Positions 1-7,734 of a DNA stretch of 64,000 nucleotides are shown here, piece after piece. The position numbers were made by a program, and so were the translations under genes. Source of the DNA: Eublepharis macularius (taxonomy: Eukaryota > Chordata > Lepidosauria > Squamata > Eublepharidae). Location of the stretch: the NCBI RefSeq assembly GCF_028583425.1, contig NC_072791.1, forward strand, positions 34,045,368 to 34,109,367, in the 5' to 3' direction. How positions within the stretch are numbered: position 1 is the stretch's first letter; each line of letters starts with the position of its first letter. The notes under the pieces are model-generated. The model was given only the letters and a program-made list of their open reading frames with translations, made no database searches and had not been told where the DNA came from.

Positions 1-47
1 CCATAGGTCAGAGGCAACTTGATGGCACCTCTCTCTCTCTCTCACTT
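1..47 (+). repeat. SINE tail with (CT)n
   Basis: A short segment reading like the 3' tail of the 5S-rRNA-like SINEs at 43250 and 34930 (gtcagaggcaacttgatggca) runs into a (ct)n tract. It sits where alignment with the intact TDP1 locus stops (about 49 here, about 62386 there). The end of homology may therefore be this insertion rather than the true end of the duplication. The body of the SINE lies outside the window. Confidence 0.45.
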
Positions 48-436
48 CTGTATCAGTCTTGTTATAGGAATATGTCTGTCCTTGTATTGAAAGACGTATA
101 GCCTGCTTCTTTATAGTTTGAGGGAACTAAAAAGTCATGTCAGATTAAAACCATTTTTCATAAACCATAGCACTAAACACCACCACAGCTTCTCCTAAGT
201 TAAAGGACAGCACAAGAGTTGCAAAAGAACAGTTCCTGCACCATCTCCCAAAAGAAAGCAAAAAACTGGCCCTACAGATCTATTTATCTAGAATTTTTAT
301 CTTGTCCTTCTAGCAAGCCATTTGTCCTTCTAGCAAGGAGCTCAGGGGGGGCATAGATGGCTCTACTTTCATATTTTATTCTCTCAACAAGACAATGTGG
401 AGAGGTGAGCTACATGGCAGTGTGACAATCTGAACT

Positions 437-3163
437 TCACTTTCCCAGCTCTTGGTCCAATATGCTAATCACTGTGCAAGGCACTAGCTTCACAGGAAGT
501 CCATTCCAAAGAACGGGAACTGCAACAAATAGAACACTAAGTAAATATGTCAATACCTGTGACACAGACAGCACAGAGAGGAGCTCTCCTGATGTGGGTC
601 CATGCTTACCTTTTATGTGAAGGGTGCCACAGTTGTACTCAGACTTAATTCCTTTTACTTCAGTGAGGAAAAATCTGAAAGGATTCCTCCCATCCAACAG
701 ACCCCAAGTATCCTGCTCTTTGACTGATAGCTCTGCAGATCTGTGGCTTTGTAGAAGTTCATCCTTCACCACCTTCTTAGGAGCACAGTCTTCCTCTCTG
801 GCGCTGCCGGCTGCTGCATCTCCTGTCTTTGAGTGGCCTTGGTAATCACCCTCTTGGTCGCTACTTGAAAGATTCCACCCTGAACCTTCTTGAGAGAGTC
901 TCTTTGGTGCTGGCAGTACCTCTGACTCATCATGAGGTGAAGGAGGAGAAAATTTTGTTGCTCGAAAAAAAGAGGGATTAGAGAAATGATTTAAGGAAAA
1001 CTTATAGGGACATTCGTTTTTCCAGTGTCCTTGTTGATGGCAGTTATAACAGGCATTAGTACCATAAGAACCAAAGGGACCAGACTGAGGATTAAACTTG
1101 GGACCCGTAGAAAGAGACTGAGGATTAAACCTGCGACCCTTGCCTCGGCGTGGAGCTTGGTGGAAAAGATGGTGTTTTGTGCCCTTACTTCTTTTCCAGC
1201 CTCGGCCGTAGGATGGACTTTGTTGCTGAAGCCAGGGAACTGGTAAATACCTCACTTGGTTTCTGAGGCTCTTCTGCTTTTCTTTATCTTGTAAAAAGAA
1301 CTGTGTAGCAGTGTACAAAATTTGTTCTGGAGTTTCATATTTCCAATCCTCACCTGCATCTTTAATACGTTGTTGAAGCTCAGGAAGGAGACCATTGACG
1401 AACGTAGACACAACCAAGGGGCTCATTCTAGCTGCAGAGGGATCTATAGTGGTATGCTTGAGCATAGCAGCAAACAGTCTAGCTTGAAAGTCATGTGGGT
1501 TTTCATCAGTTTCCTGCTTGATTTGTTCCACCTTCCACCAATCATCGGTACCTTGAGGAGCATCAACTAAGGCTTGGTCATGACCTGAGTAGTGTAATGG
1601 GCAATTAGTACCTTGATGGCCTTGGGCAGCTGGCTTATGAGCTTGGGCCAACAGGTCTTCCACTTCGTGTGGGGGTAAAATAGTAGACAAAAGTAAATTG
1701 ACATCGTGAAAAGTTGGGTTATATAAATTAATAACTTTTTCCAGCATATCTTTGAAATCCTTAGGGTCTTCTTGAATTTTTGGGAAAAAAATGGAAAGCT
1801 CCATAACATCATCTGGTGTCCAAGGAACTCGAGCTGGATATTCATGGAGAGGCGCCTCTAGAGCTGGAGAAGACGGACAGTCCAAAGAGAATGGGGGGAA
1901 ATTTTCATCCGTAAACGACATAATACAGCAACTTTTCACGGTCACTTGGCAAGTATTGTGCAAATGGGACGGCAGATGGTGCTGTAGTTCAGACAGCGAC
2001 AAATCAGACAGCTGAGGGGAGGGAAGAGAAAGAGACCGAGGAGGGATGCAGGAGAGGATGCCAGGAGGGGTGGGGTGAAGGATGGCGGGGGGCCCATTAG
2101 GGGTTGGGGAGGGCCCATTAGCAGGTGGAAATGGTGGCGGTGGAGTATGAGTAGCTGGAGAAAGGGAAAGAGGCGGAGACTGTTTCGGGTTTTGGGGAGG
2201 TGAATCAGGAGGTGGGAGCTGAGGTTGGGAATGAAAGGGGGTATTTTGGGAAACAGACCCAGGAGAGATAGGAGGGAGGGCAGCAGGAAGCCCATTAGGG
2301 GTCGGGAAGAGCCCATTAACCATTGGAAATGTTGTTGGTGGAATATGAGAAAGTAATTTAGGATTTTCAGTAGTTGGAAGGAGGGAAAGAGGCGGAGGAC
2401 GTTTCGGGATTGGAGGAGGTGAATCAGGAGGTGGGAGCTGAGGTTGGGAATGAAAGGGGGTATTTTGGGAAACAGACCCAGGAGAGATAGGAGGGAGGGC
2501 AGCAGGAAGCCCATTAGGGGTCGGGAAGAGCCCATTAACCATTGGAAATGTTGTTGGTGGAATATGAGAAAGTAATTTAGGATTTTCAGTAGTTGGAAGG
2601 AGGGAAAGAGGCGGAGGACGTTTCGGGATTGGAGGAGGTGAATCAGCAGGTGGGAGCTGAGGTTGGGTATGAAAGCCGGCCAAAGAACCTAAAAAATGAT
2701 CAGCTTGCATTTCAGAGGGAGGTAAAGAGGACAGAGAAGGATACAGGGTCTGGCTAGAGACCGGAGGGGGCGCACAAAAGGTCACAGGACAAGAGACAGA
2801 CTCTTCTTGGATCTCTTTGACTTGTAGCTTAAGCTTTCCCTTAGATTCTACCAGACTAGCTATTAGAGATGGTGGCTGGCGTTTCTCTGCTTCTTTTTCC
2901 CAACAGCACCAGTACCTTATCTGGTCATCAAAGCCCATTCTTTCCAAAACCCCTCGGAGATAAGTTAACTTATTAAGATCAAAAGTACCAAGGTGAGGAA
3001 ACTGCAGTGAAGCATCTTCGTACGTACACCGATTCCAGGCGCGACATAAAATCCGGAGTCGTTTGAGACTCATGCCGGGACCTAAATTTCCAGGCCGACT
3101 ATAGATGTTTAACATTTGTCCCAGTGGACTCTCCGGGTCGACCTTGCTTTGCCGTTGTCCCAT
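437..3163 (-). CDS. Chimeric endogenous retroviral Gag fused to TDP1 N-terminal region
   Basis: An uninterrupted 908-codon ORF. The start is chosen at 3163 because it gives MGQRQSK, a classic Gag N-myristoylation context; 46 more in-frame codons upstream lack an ATG. Approximate domains: matrix 1-120; LYPSL at 140-144, matching the ALIX-type late-domain pattern; proline-rich region 125-400 with a 73-residue repeat; capsid of the gammaretroviral p30 type 436-635; basic linker; one CCHC zinc knuckle (C705, C708, H713, C718). From residue 748 to 851 the protein is homologous to TDP1 residues 73-176 encoded at 62914-63226, including the SQ site (S757-Q758). The TDP1 splice donor follows at 609; unspliced, the ORF reads about 57 residues into intron and stops at 437. 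There is no protease, polymerase or envelope. Known: Gag assembles capsids at membranes and binds RNA. Inferred: possible domesticated gene. The Gag and TDP1 identifications are firm; expression is unknown. Confidence 0.85.
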   Translation of the reverse strand: MGQRQSKVDPESPLGQMLNIYSRPGNLGPGMSLKRLRILCRAWNRCTYEDASLQFPHLGTFDLNKLTYLRGVLERMGFDDQIRYWCCWEKEAEKRQPPSLIASLVESKGKLKLQVKEIQEESVSCPVTFCAPPPVSSQTLYPSLSSLPPSEMQADHFLGSLAGFHTQPQLPPADSPPPIPKRPPPLSLLPTTENPKLLSHIPPTTFPMVNGLFPTPNGLPAALPPISPGSVSQNTPFHSQPQLPPPDSPPPIPKRPPPLSLLPTTENPKLLSHIPPTTFPMVNGLFPTPNGLPAALPPISPGSVSQNTPFHSQPQLPPPDSPPQNPKQSPPLSLSPATHTPPPPFPPANGPSPTPNGPPAILHPTPPGILSCIPPRSLSLPSPQLSDLSLSELQHHLPSHLHNTCQVTVKSCCIMSFTDENFPPFSLDCPSSPALEAPLHEYPARVPWTPDDVMELSIFFPKIQEDPKDFKDMLEKVINLYNPTFHDVNLLLSTILPPHEVEDLLAQAHKPAAQGHQGTNCPLHYSGHDQALVDAPQGTDDWWKVEQIKQETDENPHDFQARLFAAMLKHTTIDPSAARMSPLVVSTFVNGLLPELQQRIKDAGEDWKYETPEQILYTATQFFLQDKEKQKSLRNQVRYLPVPWLQQQSPSYGRGWKRSKGTKHHLFHQAPRRGKGRRFNPQSLSTGPKFNPQSGPFGSYGTNACYNCHQQGHWKNECPYKFSLNHFSNPSFFRATKFSPPSPHDESEVLPAPKRLSQEGSGWNLSSSDQEGDYQGHSKTGDAAAGSAREEDCAPKKVVKDELLQSHRSAELSVKEQDTWGLLDGRNPFRFFLTEVKGIKSEYNCGTLHIKGKHGPTSGELLSVLSVSQVLTYLLSVLFVAVPVLWNGLPVKLVPCTVISILDQELGK
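604..610 (-). other. Retained TDP1 exon-1 splice donor in the chimera
   Basis: On the minus strand the TDP1-derived segment ends HIK, G|gtaagc, with the exon ending at 610 and the donor at 609-604. It is at the same codon and phase as the donor of the intact gene (62914|62913, G|gtaaac). Use of this donor would remove the intronic tail and pass the Gag-TDP1 frame to whatever exon lies to the left of the window. Confidence 0.7.
2048..2662 (-). repeat. 219-bp in-frame tandem repeat in the Gag proline-rich region
   Basis: Two nearly identical 219-bp units (73 codons, residues 168-240 and 241-313) are followed by a diverged partial third unit (residues 314-372). The spacing is exact: the gaatcag motif starts at about 2202, 2421 and 2640. 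Each unit carries PPPIPKRPPPLS, an SH3-ligand-like PxxPxR run. The near identity of the two units implies recent expansion or gene conversion that kept the frame. Confidence 0.9.
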
Positions 3164-3301
3164 TACTCTGACACCAGGACCAGACCAGACCCAGATGAAA
3201 TCAAACAAGAACTGCCTTTCTACCCCCCAAAATAGACCTTTAAAGTCCCAGCTACGCACGGTCGGGAAGTTGCAGACCGCAGGCTTATGGCTGAGGCACA
3301 C

Positions 3302-3316
3302 CTAAGAGAAAGATCA
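3302..3316 (-). other. Candidate splice acceptor just upstream of the Gag leader
   Basis: On the minus strand ctgatctttctcttag ends at 3302 and is followed by gtgtgcc. It is a pyrimidine-rich tract closed by AG, right at the inner edge of the TDP1/Gag junction. It could let a transcript from the duplicated TDP1 promoter splice into the 138-nt Gag leader. Seen by eye only. Confidence 0.35.
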
Positions 3317-3337
3317 GCGGGAGTTCCCCATTCCGTT

Positions 3338-3423
3338 CCCCTCGAGGAAGACTTGGGGTGGGGGCAGCCTTCCTGGCCTCCACGCTGTGTCTCGCCCCGT
3401 CCGCTGCAGCAAAAAGGACGAGG
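3338..3423 (-). pseudogene. TDP1 coding-exon-1 fragment, broken
   Basis: This segment aligns with the part of TDP1 coding exon 1 around residues 27-61 (intact copy about 63260-63364). The TDP1 frame is broken by indels and by the missing upstream start codon, so here it can only act as untranslated leader for the Gag ORF. It marks the 5' side of the exon that the Gag insert split. Confidence 0.7.
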
Positions 3424-3479
3424 GTTAGTGGCGAGAGGAAGATTTAAAGCCGGCGCGCAGCTACCTACGCTCAAAAGCC

Positions 3480-3946
3480 CTTGAAAAAAGGGGGCGTGTT
3501 TGCTGGGTTACTCACAAAAAACTGAATTTCTTTCCGCTCCAGCCGGGACAACAAATTCCCACAACTGAACCGAGAAGACCTCAGAGCGCTTCCCCTTCTC
3601 ACAAAAAGCAGACAAACATCCGAGTCCTTTGCAAAAGGGCGCTGCAGCGCGGAAGGAATACAATAGCAAACTGCGGGTCCGCGGCGGTAAACTTCCGAAT
3701 ACCGCGCTTCAGGATTGACACTTTCTCTCGCCAATGATGCCGAAGGGGATGGGGCTTCCTCGCGCTTCTCGGCCAATGAAGGGCTGCGTTGCGGTTGCTA
3801 GGCAGAAGTTGTATAGGAGTGGCTCAGTTGCTACGCGGAACTTCATGGGGATTCCCCTCGGAGGACGCTTCGCGTGGCATGTGCGCGGCGGCTGGGCAAG
3901 CCGAGGAACGAGCCGGGCGCCTTCGTGAGGCGCATCGGAGGAAGCG
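3480..3946. promoter_or_regulatory. Duplicated TDP1 promoter region, probably bidirectional
   Basis: This CpG-rich stretch shares a colinear block with the sequence upstream of intact TDP1, for example the actgaatttctttcc motif at 3522 and at about 63759 and the cacaaaaagcag motif after it. It lies between the leftward Gag-TDP1 ORF and a rightward candidate small gene. There is no clear TATA box, as expected for a housekeeping CpG promoter. Function is inferred from position and homology. Confidence 0.5.
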
Positions 3947-3956
3947 ATGGGTGACG
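3947..3956 (+). CDS. Candidate small divergent gene, exon 1
   Basis: ATG GGT GAC G at 3947-3956 has G at -3 and +4 (good initiation context) and is followed by a GT donor (gtgggc) in phase 1. Joined to the next exon it completes a GAC codon, giving a protein starting MGDDHYKTG. The exon is tiny and was chosen because it is the ATG whose donor phase fits exon 2. Other first exons are possible. Confidence 0.35.
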
Positions 3957-4365
3957 GTGGGCGACAGGGCGAGGAGGGCCGTTTTCGGGTTCCTCAGCCC
4001 ACTTAATCAACCTGGGCAGGATTCTGAGTAGCCCTTCGGATTGCTCAATTGCGCAATTTACGTAGGTAGTGTAGGGAAAAAAACAAATAGCAGTACCGGA
4101 GCGTGGGGGGGGGGGGGGGCGGCGGAGAGGACGACATCAAATGCAGGAAATACAGGCTGAAATGTAGTTATGTCGCTTCACATCAAATCAAGAAAAGTGC
4201 GCAGCCAGTTCACCAGTAATGGGTGAGGCTCGCCCACCTTAAAGCGTCTGTTCGCCTTACTGGCTGCCTTAGAATAACAGGCCATGGATCCCTCCCAAGC
4301 TCTGATTTTATTTGCGTGTTTGAAGGATGCGGTGGGTGAGAAGAATGGTGAAATCAGTATTCTTG

Positions 4366-4472
4366 ATCAAAAAGAGTCCAGTAGCACCTTTAAGACTAAC
4401 CAATTTTATTGTGCTACTGGACTCTTTTTGATTTTGCTACTACAGACTAACACGGCTAACTCCTCTGGATCG
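4366..4472 (+). repeat. Foldback copy of short mobile repeat family A
   Basis: A 21-bp arm (tcaaaaagagtccagtagcac) and its reverse complement flank a short loop, followed by the family end (cagactaacacggctaactc). A 9-bp direct repeat, gtattcttg, lies at 4357-4365 and 4473-4481 and fits a target-site duplication. Other family members are near 12753, 18720, 27734, 33885, 45578, 59895 and 62490. Confidence 0.7.
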
Positions 4473-5037
4473 GTATTCTTGGGTTGCCTCTTTTGTATCC
4501 CATAAGAAGAGAGCAAACTGTCCTGAAAAAACAACGATCTGTGAATAACACACACAAGACTGTATTTCACATGTGGTGTTATCCCTAAATTGCAAAGAGT
4601 GAATAACCTCCAGATCCACACGGCCAATTTCCATTCTGAGCTTTTAAAAAAGAAATTATTCTTTACAATGGGTAACCAGACAAACAATGGGGGGGGGGGC
4701 AAACAATGGGGACAGACACAAGAGTTTATAGTCTTTCAGATAATGAGAAAGTAAATCATAAATAATTTGGATAGTCTGGTAAGTAAATCAAGGGGGCAGG
4801 TAAGACAGGGTAGAAGTTATCTAACCCATTTTTTTTTCTATTCCTGTATCCTGCAATTCATTCAATTCATCCTGTAAGTTTTTAGGGCGTGTCATGTTTG
4901 TATTTTGGGGAAATACGTAAGAATATTTTAAAATGCTGAGAAAACTTGAATGAAAATGGGCATTATGTAGAAATATAAGTATTTATTAAAATGAAACTGT
5001 GAAATTATATTTACAAGAAACAATGAAGGCAAATCTT

Positions 5038-5039
<2 letters not shown>

Positions 5040-5074
<35 letters not shown>
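5040..5074 (+). repeat. (TA)n/(GA)n microsatellite
   Basis: A short ta run followed by about 15 ga units, in the first intron of the small gene model. Confidence 0.9.
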
Positions 5075-5077
<3 letters not shown>

Positions 5078-5404
5078 CGTCTTGCTCTGATAGCAAAGTT
5101 GATCAAAAATCTTACATTCTTTGGATATAATGAAGGCAAATCTGATGATATAACCACACGTTCAGTTTTGCTTTCAGTTCTGATTTGAAAGTCCTTTATG
5201 TTGCTTTGTCATCTTGTATGATTGTCGTCTTGTATGATGCTCATGCATGAAGCTGTCTTATACTGAGAAAGGTTATTGGTCTAGCAAGGGGCTTTTCTGC
5301 ACCAGGTTTTTGCTCCAGCTTGGCTTCTTAATTGTATCAGTTTTTCCCCCTTCCTTGCACACAGAATTGTTCCTTTCCCATTTTTTCACCCTGTGTTTTT
5401 TCAG

Positions 5405-5517
5405 ACCACTACAAAACTGGTCTGGAAAACCTTGATGAAAAACCAGGAGAGCAAGAATATTGTATAGAAGAGGAAAACCTGATAACAGATCAAAAACCCC
5501 ATGTGGAAAAGCCCAAG
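5405..5517 (+). CDS. Candidate small divergent gene, exon 2
   Basis: A 113-nt open segment is bounded by a strong acceptor (ctgtgttttttcag at 5391-5404) and a donor (ccaag|gttagc). It enters in phase 1 and leaves in phase 0. It encodes an acidic, hydrophilic stretch beginning HYKTGLENLDEKPGEQ and ending HVEKPK. I do not recognise the family. The splice-site quality and phase agreement with the next exon are the evidence. Confidence 0.5.
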
Positions 5518-6518
5518 GTTAGCATTATTTACTCCATTGACCTTTCTACATACTTGACTATTTGAAACTTAAGTAATCTTGTTTTAAAACAGGAAGTGTT
5601 CTTTATAACAGGAGATTTCCTCCCTTTTATTATTCCTGTCTCCTTGCTGGAATGCAGGATGGTGCCCAAGGTGTCAGCTTGACAACTCCTTGAGAGAAAC
5701 TATTGATTAACGAGCAGAGAAAGGGAACAGTTTACAACTTAATAATTTCTAATGTGATCAGGCTATTTGCTATACTGTATAAAAACAAAGGACCTCACTA
5801 TTTTGGAGGATGTAAGCTTGTTTTGTTTTGCAGCATTGAATGATCATTCCAAATAAACTTGTTTTTCCACTCATGGCCTTGAGTGATTCCATCACTCTGC
5901 CAAATCAAAATAAGCAGAGGTAATGTAGAAATGGCAAGCAGAAATTCTGCAGTGTACAGAGAGGTGTGCATGTGTGGAATGTAGAGATGTAAGACTTTAA
6001 GCAATGAGGATTCATTTACAATTTATATGTTACTGTCAGAATGTTTCTGAAAGCTTGTAAAGTTGGCGAAGGGTTACCTGTGCACACTACAATTGTCTGT
6101 GCCTGTAGAATATGTGTTTTCCAATGCTGCCCTTACCATTGATCATCTGCACATGAGTGACATTGGCGCACTTTTCTTGCTAAAAATCAGTAGCAGAGCT
6201 GATATGTAAGAGTGAGGGGGAGCTGGATAGATTGTAAGTCTGTTAATGCTAAAACAATTACATTTTTTATGAAAGGTTGCTTTTTTAAAATAAATCAGTA
6301 TCCCCAGTGGAATGAATGGAAGGTGCGGTGAAGGCTTTCTGTCCTTCTAATCCAACAACAAATTATGGGATTTTTTTTATCTGGACACACAATAATGTCT
6401 AGGCAGATACTTGTTCCCCTTTAAGAATGTGATGTTTTAACATGCCAAGGTAAGAAAATAAGGTAGTTTTTCTGGGAGGTTTTTTCTTCCAGTAAGAGAG
6501 TTTGTTTTTATTTTGCAG

Positions 6519-6650
6519 GTTCATGCTGTAAGCAAAATTAGGAGCAAGAGCAATGCCATATTATTAGCATGCAGTATAGACAATATCCGAGTTTGCTGGA
6601 CCTTCAATGTGCAGGAAATAGCTGAAGCAGCAAAACTGCAGAAGCTGTAA
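6519..6650 (+). CDS. Candidate small divergent gene, terminal exon
   Basis: The acceptor tttattttgcag is followed by 43 codons and TAA, in phase 0 with the preceding exon. The sequence starts VHAVSKIRSKSNAIL and ends AEAAKLQKL. The three-exon model gives 83 aa. It is not similar to EFCAB11, the gene that lies head to head with TDP1 in mammals, and I cannot name it. AATAAA lies at 7392-7397. A terminal exon of a longer gene with other first exons is equally possible. Confidence 0.5.
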   Translation, partial: VHAVSKIRSKSNAILLACSIDNIRVCWTFNVQEIAEAAKLQKL

Positions 6651-7477
6651 AAAAGCTAGTTAGAACTGGTAAGATAAGGAAGTAAGGAAATTGCACTTAG
6701 AGCTGAGAAGCAAACAAAGAATAGAGGCTGGGCTTTGCTTCAGAAAGGCAAGGTATAAAAAGATCCGTCCTGCCTAACTCAGGCAGGGCAGAGCTGTTTT
6801 TCTTGACACAATACATAATACTCTGTACTCCATTTATTCCTAGAAGAAAACTTTCCCCTCTTGAGATTCTCCAGCTTGGTGTAGTTATTGGGCAGACCGC
6901 ACACCAGGCAACATGAGCCTGCCATTTGTGCAACAATGTAATACTTATATTACAGTTTCAGTGACTTCTTAGAAGTTTCTTCTTTGGGGAATGTAAAAAG
7001 AGAGTTCATGTATTTGAGATGCAACAATTACTTCTCGCTCACCTGCTCAGGAGGGGTTAAAATGTCTGCTGTACTTCTAGATATTTATTCATTGAACTTC
7101 TAGAAGCTGATCATTTCTGTGTTTATTCAAACAGTCTAAAGTATTCCTGCTGTGTTTTTAGGACTCAATAATTTTGTTCATGCCTTTCATTAACACTTTC
7201 TCCACAAGGGGTTTCCACGGATGATCAGCAGGCAATCAGCCTTTCTTCATTTCTGTTTGGATTACTTCATAAGCATGTTCCTGCATAGTGCTGTAATCAA
7301 GTTAAATAAGAGTGCTCCACTCATTGGTCCAAATGTTGAATGAGCAATATTGCTCTTTGTTCCACTTTTGGATTTTTTCCCTTATGCCTGAAATAAAATT
7401 ACAGTATTTCAGAACTATTAATATTTCTGCAGTCTTGTTTTTACCTAATTTGAGATTGCTGTGCCCGTTTACCACAG

Positions 7478-7679
7478 CAGTGCCGCCTTACAGGTGGTGC
7501 AGGAGCAGGCCTTTAATGCCAGCCAGGGAATGCCTCCAGTTCTCTCTTCTGGCCCGCTGCACAGTGGAAGCTTATGTAGACAAAAGCATGAACATTCCTT
7601 GGGAACGGCAGCTCTGTCAAGGTCTTACCAGCCTGCAAGTGCCTACAGAGGAACTCTGCTGTATGGGAGAGTTCAGTAG
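7478..7679 (+). other. Exon-like open segment of unknown origin
   Basis: A gtttaccacag acceptor precedes an open stretch beginning SAALQVVQEQAFNASQG and ending at TAG (7677-7679), just before the Penelope-like element. Composition looks coding-like, but I recognise no family and can place no partner exon. It could be a terminal exon or a gene fragment. Confidence 0.2.
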
Positions 7680-7734
7680 TTCCTGAGTCTTTGATGTAAG
7701 ACGTGGTTTTTCCGATGTAATCCTGTAGAAGCTT

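Larger units (their letters stand above)
49..4000 (-). other. Segmental duplicate of the TDP1 5' end
   Basis: Three blocks align in the same orientation with the intact TDP1 locus. 49-925 matches about 62386-63236 (intron plus the 3' part of coding exon 1). 3338-3423 matches about 63260-63364 (mid exon 1). 3424 to at least 3670 matches about 63664-63900 (leader and promoter). Because intron sequence is included, this is a DNA-level duplication and not a retrocopy. Relative to the intact locus it lacks the equivalent of about 63365-63663, which contains the TDP1 start codon, and it carries a 2.4-kb Gag-coding insert at the equivalent of about 63236-63258. Downstream TDP1 exons, if they were duplicated, would lie left of base 1. 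Confidence 0.88.

Noticed and set aside
1942..2535. A 197-codon Leu/Pro-rich minus-strand frame with internal repeats
   Set aside because: It is the shifted frame of the Gag proline-rich tandem repeat.
3471..4031. Open frames of 60-100 codons in the CpG-rich promoter
   Set aside because: CpG islands are stop-poor; none has a family resemblance. Only the ATG at 3947 fits a downstream exon phase.
3879..4031. Possible EFCAB11 first exon (REAHRRKRW segment)
   Set aside because: A faint resemblance to the N-terminal part of EFCAB11, but no following EF-hand exons and no phase support.
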